NCBI RefSeq assembly: GCF_032118995.1
Contig: NC_092661.1
Span: forward strand, 1,490,501-1,554,500
DNA from: Asterias amurensis
Lineage: Eukaryota > Echinodermata > Asteroidea > Forcipulatida > Asteriidae
Length of the DNA stretch: 64,000 nt
Direction: 5' to 3'
Position numbers and translations under genes: made by a program. This document shows positions 60,848 through 64,000 of the stretch, one piece after another; position 1 is the stretch's first letter, and each line of letters opens with the position of its first letter. The notes under the pieces are model-generated. The model saw nothing but the letters and a program-made list of their open reading frames with translations, was not told the origin of the DNA and did not search any database.

Positions 60848-62282
60848 ATGACAGCGCAAGGCAGCAAATGTCCGCAGAAACTCAAGGTAGGTTGTGAGCG
60901 GATACGAAGCAACATCGCCCTACGGTTTTTAAGCGGCTGGTTCAGGCAGCCGAAAAACGTGAATTCGGAGGAGGTGAAACCGAAAAACAACGCCGACCAA
61001 ACAACAACAGCCCTCGTCAGTAATGAAAATATGTCGAACAACAGCCAGAAAAGTCACGGGAGCAACGCAAGCACAATCTCCACTGAGGTTGTCTGCGTGT
61101 TCAGCTGCCAAAGCCCGAGGAATGCCTGCAACAAGGCGTATGAATGCCTCAAGTCGGCCTGCAAGAATGCCCCAGCCACCAAGCTCAACCGAGTTGCTTT
61201 TGAGAAGTTGGACTTCGGAGAGACCCAGGTTTTGGACATGTTTTACGGGGCAGATATCGTGGTAGTTGACATGACTGTCCAGGTTCAGCAACGAACCCTG
61301 TTTTATCATCTTGGAGTGAGGGAAAGTTTTGGGATGGAGCGGAATATGGTACTGTTTAACGATGATGCTGATCCAGATACAACAAATTCATTAACAGTAA
61401 GTTTGGGAGAAAAACAAAATTGAAAACTTTCTTTGCTTTACCCTAATTCTGCCACCACTTTTTCACCCAATTTTCCATTTGGCGCCACCACTTTTTCACT
61501 CATTTTTACAAAAAGGGATATTTCAATCTCATTGATTGAGGAGGTAAATTAGAACTATATTTTTATATTATTTCATATCGAATGAAAAAGTGGTGGCACC
61601 ATACAAAAACTTTTCCCCAATATTAATATTCGCAACATTTTCCCCTGTTTTCCTGCCCATTTTTGAATGTAATTTTTTTATTAAAAACTTTACAGGAATA
61701 AAATTCCATAACTAGCCGCAACTTTCTTTCTGAATATTTTTGATTTTTGTAATGAAGTTTATTGATGACCTTTATTTCCACTTTTTGAATTTTCTTTTTT
61801 AAAATTAAAAAGGCATTCTACATTGTCAACGGTATATTGGGTAAAAAACTAATTATTCGTACAGACTTTAAAGTTTAAAACTTTAAAAGAGTTTTCAGTG
61901 GATGTGCCCTTGAAATAAAAAATGCCTAGCCCTCGCAAAGTTGAATTTCCAAGCCTGGAAAAGGTCTGCTGTTAAAATCATGTTGCCCCCATCACCCCAT
62001 CTTACCCATCTACCGCCATGAATTGTTGCAAGTAATGCTGTTTTTAACCTCTATCCTTTTGTAGCAATCCTGCCACAGTTCAGGTTACCTCTTCATCCCA
62101 TACAAGATCAACAACGGCACCTGCTATGTATGTGATGTGGCGTGTGTACGACCCAACTCCAGTCGCAATCGTCCCGACCCTACAGGCACCGTGATGCAGG
62201 ATGCTGCGCTGCTGCAGCAGTTGTGTCCACCCCTAACAGAGCGTCTACAGAAAATACTTGAAGAGGTCCACATATCCAACAG
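60848..62282 (+). CDS. ASK-family MAP kinase kinase kinase, N-terminal exons (partial)
   Basis: Orthologue of the MAP3K5/MAP3K6/MAP3K15 (ASK) group, stress-activated kinases upstream of JNK and p38 (family knowledge). Exon 1 is 60848-61396 and exon 2 is 62065-62282, ending mid-codon at a good GTAAAA donor; about 255 residues are visible. VVCVFSCQSPRNAC opens the conserved part. It is followed by KLDFGETQVLDMFYGADIVV, LFYHLGVRESFGMERNMVLF and GYLFIPYKINNGTCYVCD, all matching the ASK N-terminal thioredoxin-binding region. The kinase domain must lie beyond the window. I cannot say which vertebrate paralogue is closest; a single pre-duplication gene is likely, so I give no symbol. Intron 1 contains a family-3 MITE. 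Confidence 0.9.
61441..61617 (+). mobile_element. MITE family 3, expanded copy
   Basis: The left end shows two successive GCCACCACTTTTTCAC words, then the usual TTTACAAAAAGGGATAT body and GAAAAAGTGGTGGCACCATA right end, so part of the left arm is duplicated. It is located in intron 1 of the MAP3K gene. Confidence 0.7.
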
Positions 62283-64000
62283 GTAAAATCTTCAATAATG
62301 TAAGAGCCAAGGCCTTGAATTACATGTAGGCCATGGATGTTATGGCCTTCTTTTACTCCTAGGAGGTTCGGTCGGCTATCGTCTCCATGGTCTTCAATAA
62401 CGGAACAAACCTCATAGTTCTAGGAGTAGCCTCCATTACCCTTGGTCGTGGCCTTAGTACCCTTTCAAAAGTTTCCCTAAGCCCTTTTTACACAGCCAAA
62501 ATGTAGCCAGGGTCCCTTGCTACAACATTTACAAGCGTGGATTGTTTATTTGTTTTCACCGTGTGTGACTGATTTTGTGAGCTTTCCCACTGCAAAGTTT
62601 AAAAACTAACAACCTTTGTGCGACATGAGAGTGATATGACGAATTGGTAATCCTGATCACCTTAGTTGGACAAGATAGCACCCACAATAGCATGCGCTGT
62701 ATGGGCATTTTCACCTAGGACGTCGTTCAACAAACAAGGATTCCTTTCACACTATGATGTAGCCCACGTCCTTGATCAAAACTTCCGCTAGTGCAAGATT
62801 TTGTCTTAGGTCCGGACCTCCGACAAAATGTAGCAATGTTGGACAAGATTTGACGAGGGACCGTGGACACTCCAAAAATTATTGTCCTTTCACACAAGGT
62901 GCATTTTGTAAGGGACCCTTGCTAAATTGCTCTCGTGTGAAAGGGGCTATAGACTTTGATTTACCAATACAGGTGCCCTTTGCAAAATCAAAATGGCCTT
63001 GTCCTTTCAGAGATGAAATTCCAGGCCTGCAAGCCTCAATTTGATTCCAGTTGCAGGCCTCAAAACCCTGGGCACCCACTGCAATAGATCGATCCATTAA
63101 GCCCCGCCCCATAACGTATTGACCAATCACAATCCATTACGCAACCAAAAGTCCGACAAATTAAGGTCCGACATGCGTGCGCGTATGCTTGGCCCGCGCA
63201 GCAGAGTTGTGCAGAATGGCATTGGAGTGGCTCACATGTTCTTGCTCACACGTGCGCTGTAGGCGGAGCCCAATGGATCGGTCTATTTTCGTGGGGCGCT
63301 ATGCTTTCGCTGTCATGGCCATGGAATTCAGGGCCTGAAGTTGTGTGGCCCGATTTCCCCGAAAGAATAATTAGAGGCCCAGGTATGAGGCCAGACGTCT
63401 AATTAAAAAAGGGGATCAATAATTGAAACACTGAACAGCAAAATCCATTCGTCGACGTCTATAATATAAAATGATCTCCTGCACTCAAATTGATTTTAAT
63501 CCTCCAATCAATTGCACACAATAACATTAGCACATCACAGTCACTAACCATGATGTGGAATAAGGCAACAGGCCAACACATTGCTGGCTGCAGTGACAGT
63601 ACACACAAGTTTACAACACCCAATTCAACTAGCCTTACAAATTTCAATATTTTCTCTGATATAATTTGTATTTATACATGTAACACAAAACAATAATCAC
63701 AGACGACAGAGACTTACATTTATTGTATCTTCAGAGGCAATAGACCTTTATCATGCTGCCTCCATCTTGGTCATGTTCCTCGTATTGAATAACAATAATG
63801 CATGCTAATAATCATCTTGCAATTAGGAACCAGACTATTTTTTTTCTTCCAGCCTCGGTTTGGTAACATTGATATCAATAAGAGAAATTCAAGATGGCTG
63901 CACTGTGATAAAGGTCTATAAGACAATCTCTCTCAAGCATTTTTCGGAGCATGACCAAAGCCACGCTCCGAACCTAATAGAGAGAAATAAACAGAAAACA
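62283..64000. other. MAP3K intron 2 (no exon seen)
   Basis: No further exon was recognised to the window edge. Contents are a hairpin near 62345-62430 (CTCCTAGGAGGTTC and inverted TTCTAGGAG words), a decayed inverted repeat with CCTTTCACAC and GTGTGAAAGG words at about 62480-62950, and TGCCCTTG repeat pieces near 62990. Confidence 0.5.

Overview
The window looks like nuclear DNA of an invertebrate deuterostome, most likely an echinoderm (a sea star is my best guess). The host genes are split by short and mid-size introns and are clear orthologues of vertebrate genes. The DNA between them is AT-rich and packed with short inverted-repeat elements, tRNA-derived SINEs, LINE 3' ends and foldback elements built like the TU elements described in sea urchin. 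The species call is inference; no sequence search was possible.

Seven host genes can be read. In order they are: TNFAIP3/A20 (+, 7182-13619; OTU deubiquitinase with A20 zinc fingers), TP53I3-like quinone oxidoreductase (-, 17532-20848), PDSS2 (+, 24305-27863; ubiquinone side-chain synthesis), SKA3 (-, 29833-36895; kinetochore), an unrecognised 206-residue protein (+, 43521-47664), PDHA1 (-, 54923-60447; pyruvate dehydrogenase E1 alpha) and the first two exons of an ASK-type MAP3K (+, from 60848, running off the right edge). PDSS2 and SKA3 are convergent. PDHA1 and the MAP3K are head to head across about 400 bp that carry a triple nuclear-receptor half-site cluster. No operon-like logic joins the genes. 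However, TNFAIP3, PDSS2 and the MAP3K5/15 lineage lie together on human 6q21-q23, and MAP3K15 with PDHA1 on human Xp22, so the block looks like a remnant of ancestral linkage.

Region by region: 1-7180 has no gene and holds two foldback elements with tandem-repeat arms (2684-4525 and about 5509-6328) and several MITEs. 7182-13619 is TNFAIP3, with LINE/SINE tails and a long-TIR MITE in its introns. 13620-17530 is repeats. 20850-24300 holds a third foldback element (21550-22443), lying between two copies of a C-rich direct repeat, and a pair of short palindromic MITEs. 27820-29035 is a tandem array whose unit contains the end of the last PDSS2 coding exon. 37000-43500 is gene-poor. 47670-54900 is gene-poor with several MITE copies. 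57675-58245 is a second tandem array, built from the end of a PDHA1 coding exon plus its splice donor. 62290-64000 shows no further exon.

The strongest leads are the two independent tandem arrays seeded by exon ends, the three foldback elements of one architecture, two single-base frame breaks at C-runs in TNFAIP3, loss of phosphorylation site 3 in PDHA1, and the shared PDHA1/MAP3K promoter. I saw no LTR retrovirus-like or Polinton-like element and no CRISPR array.
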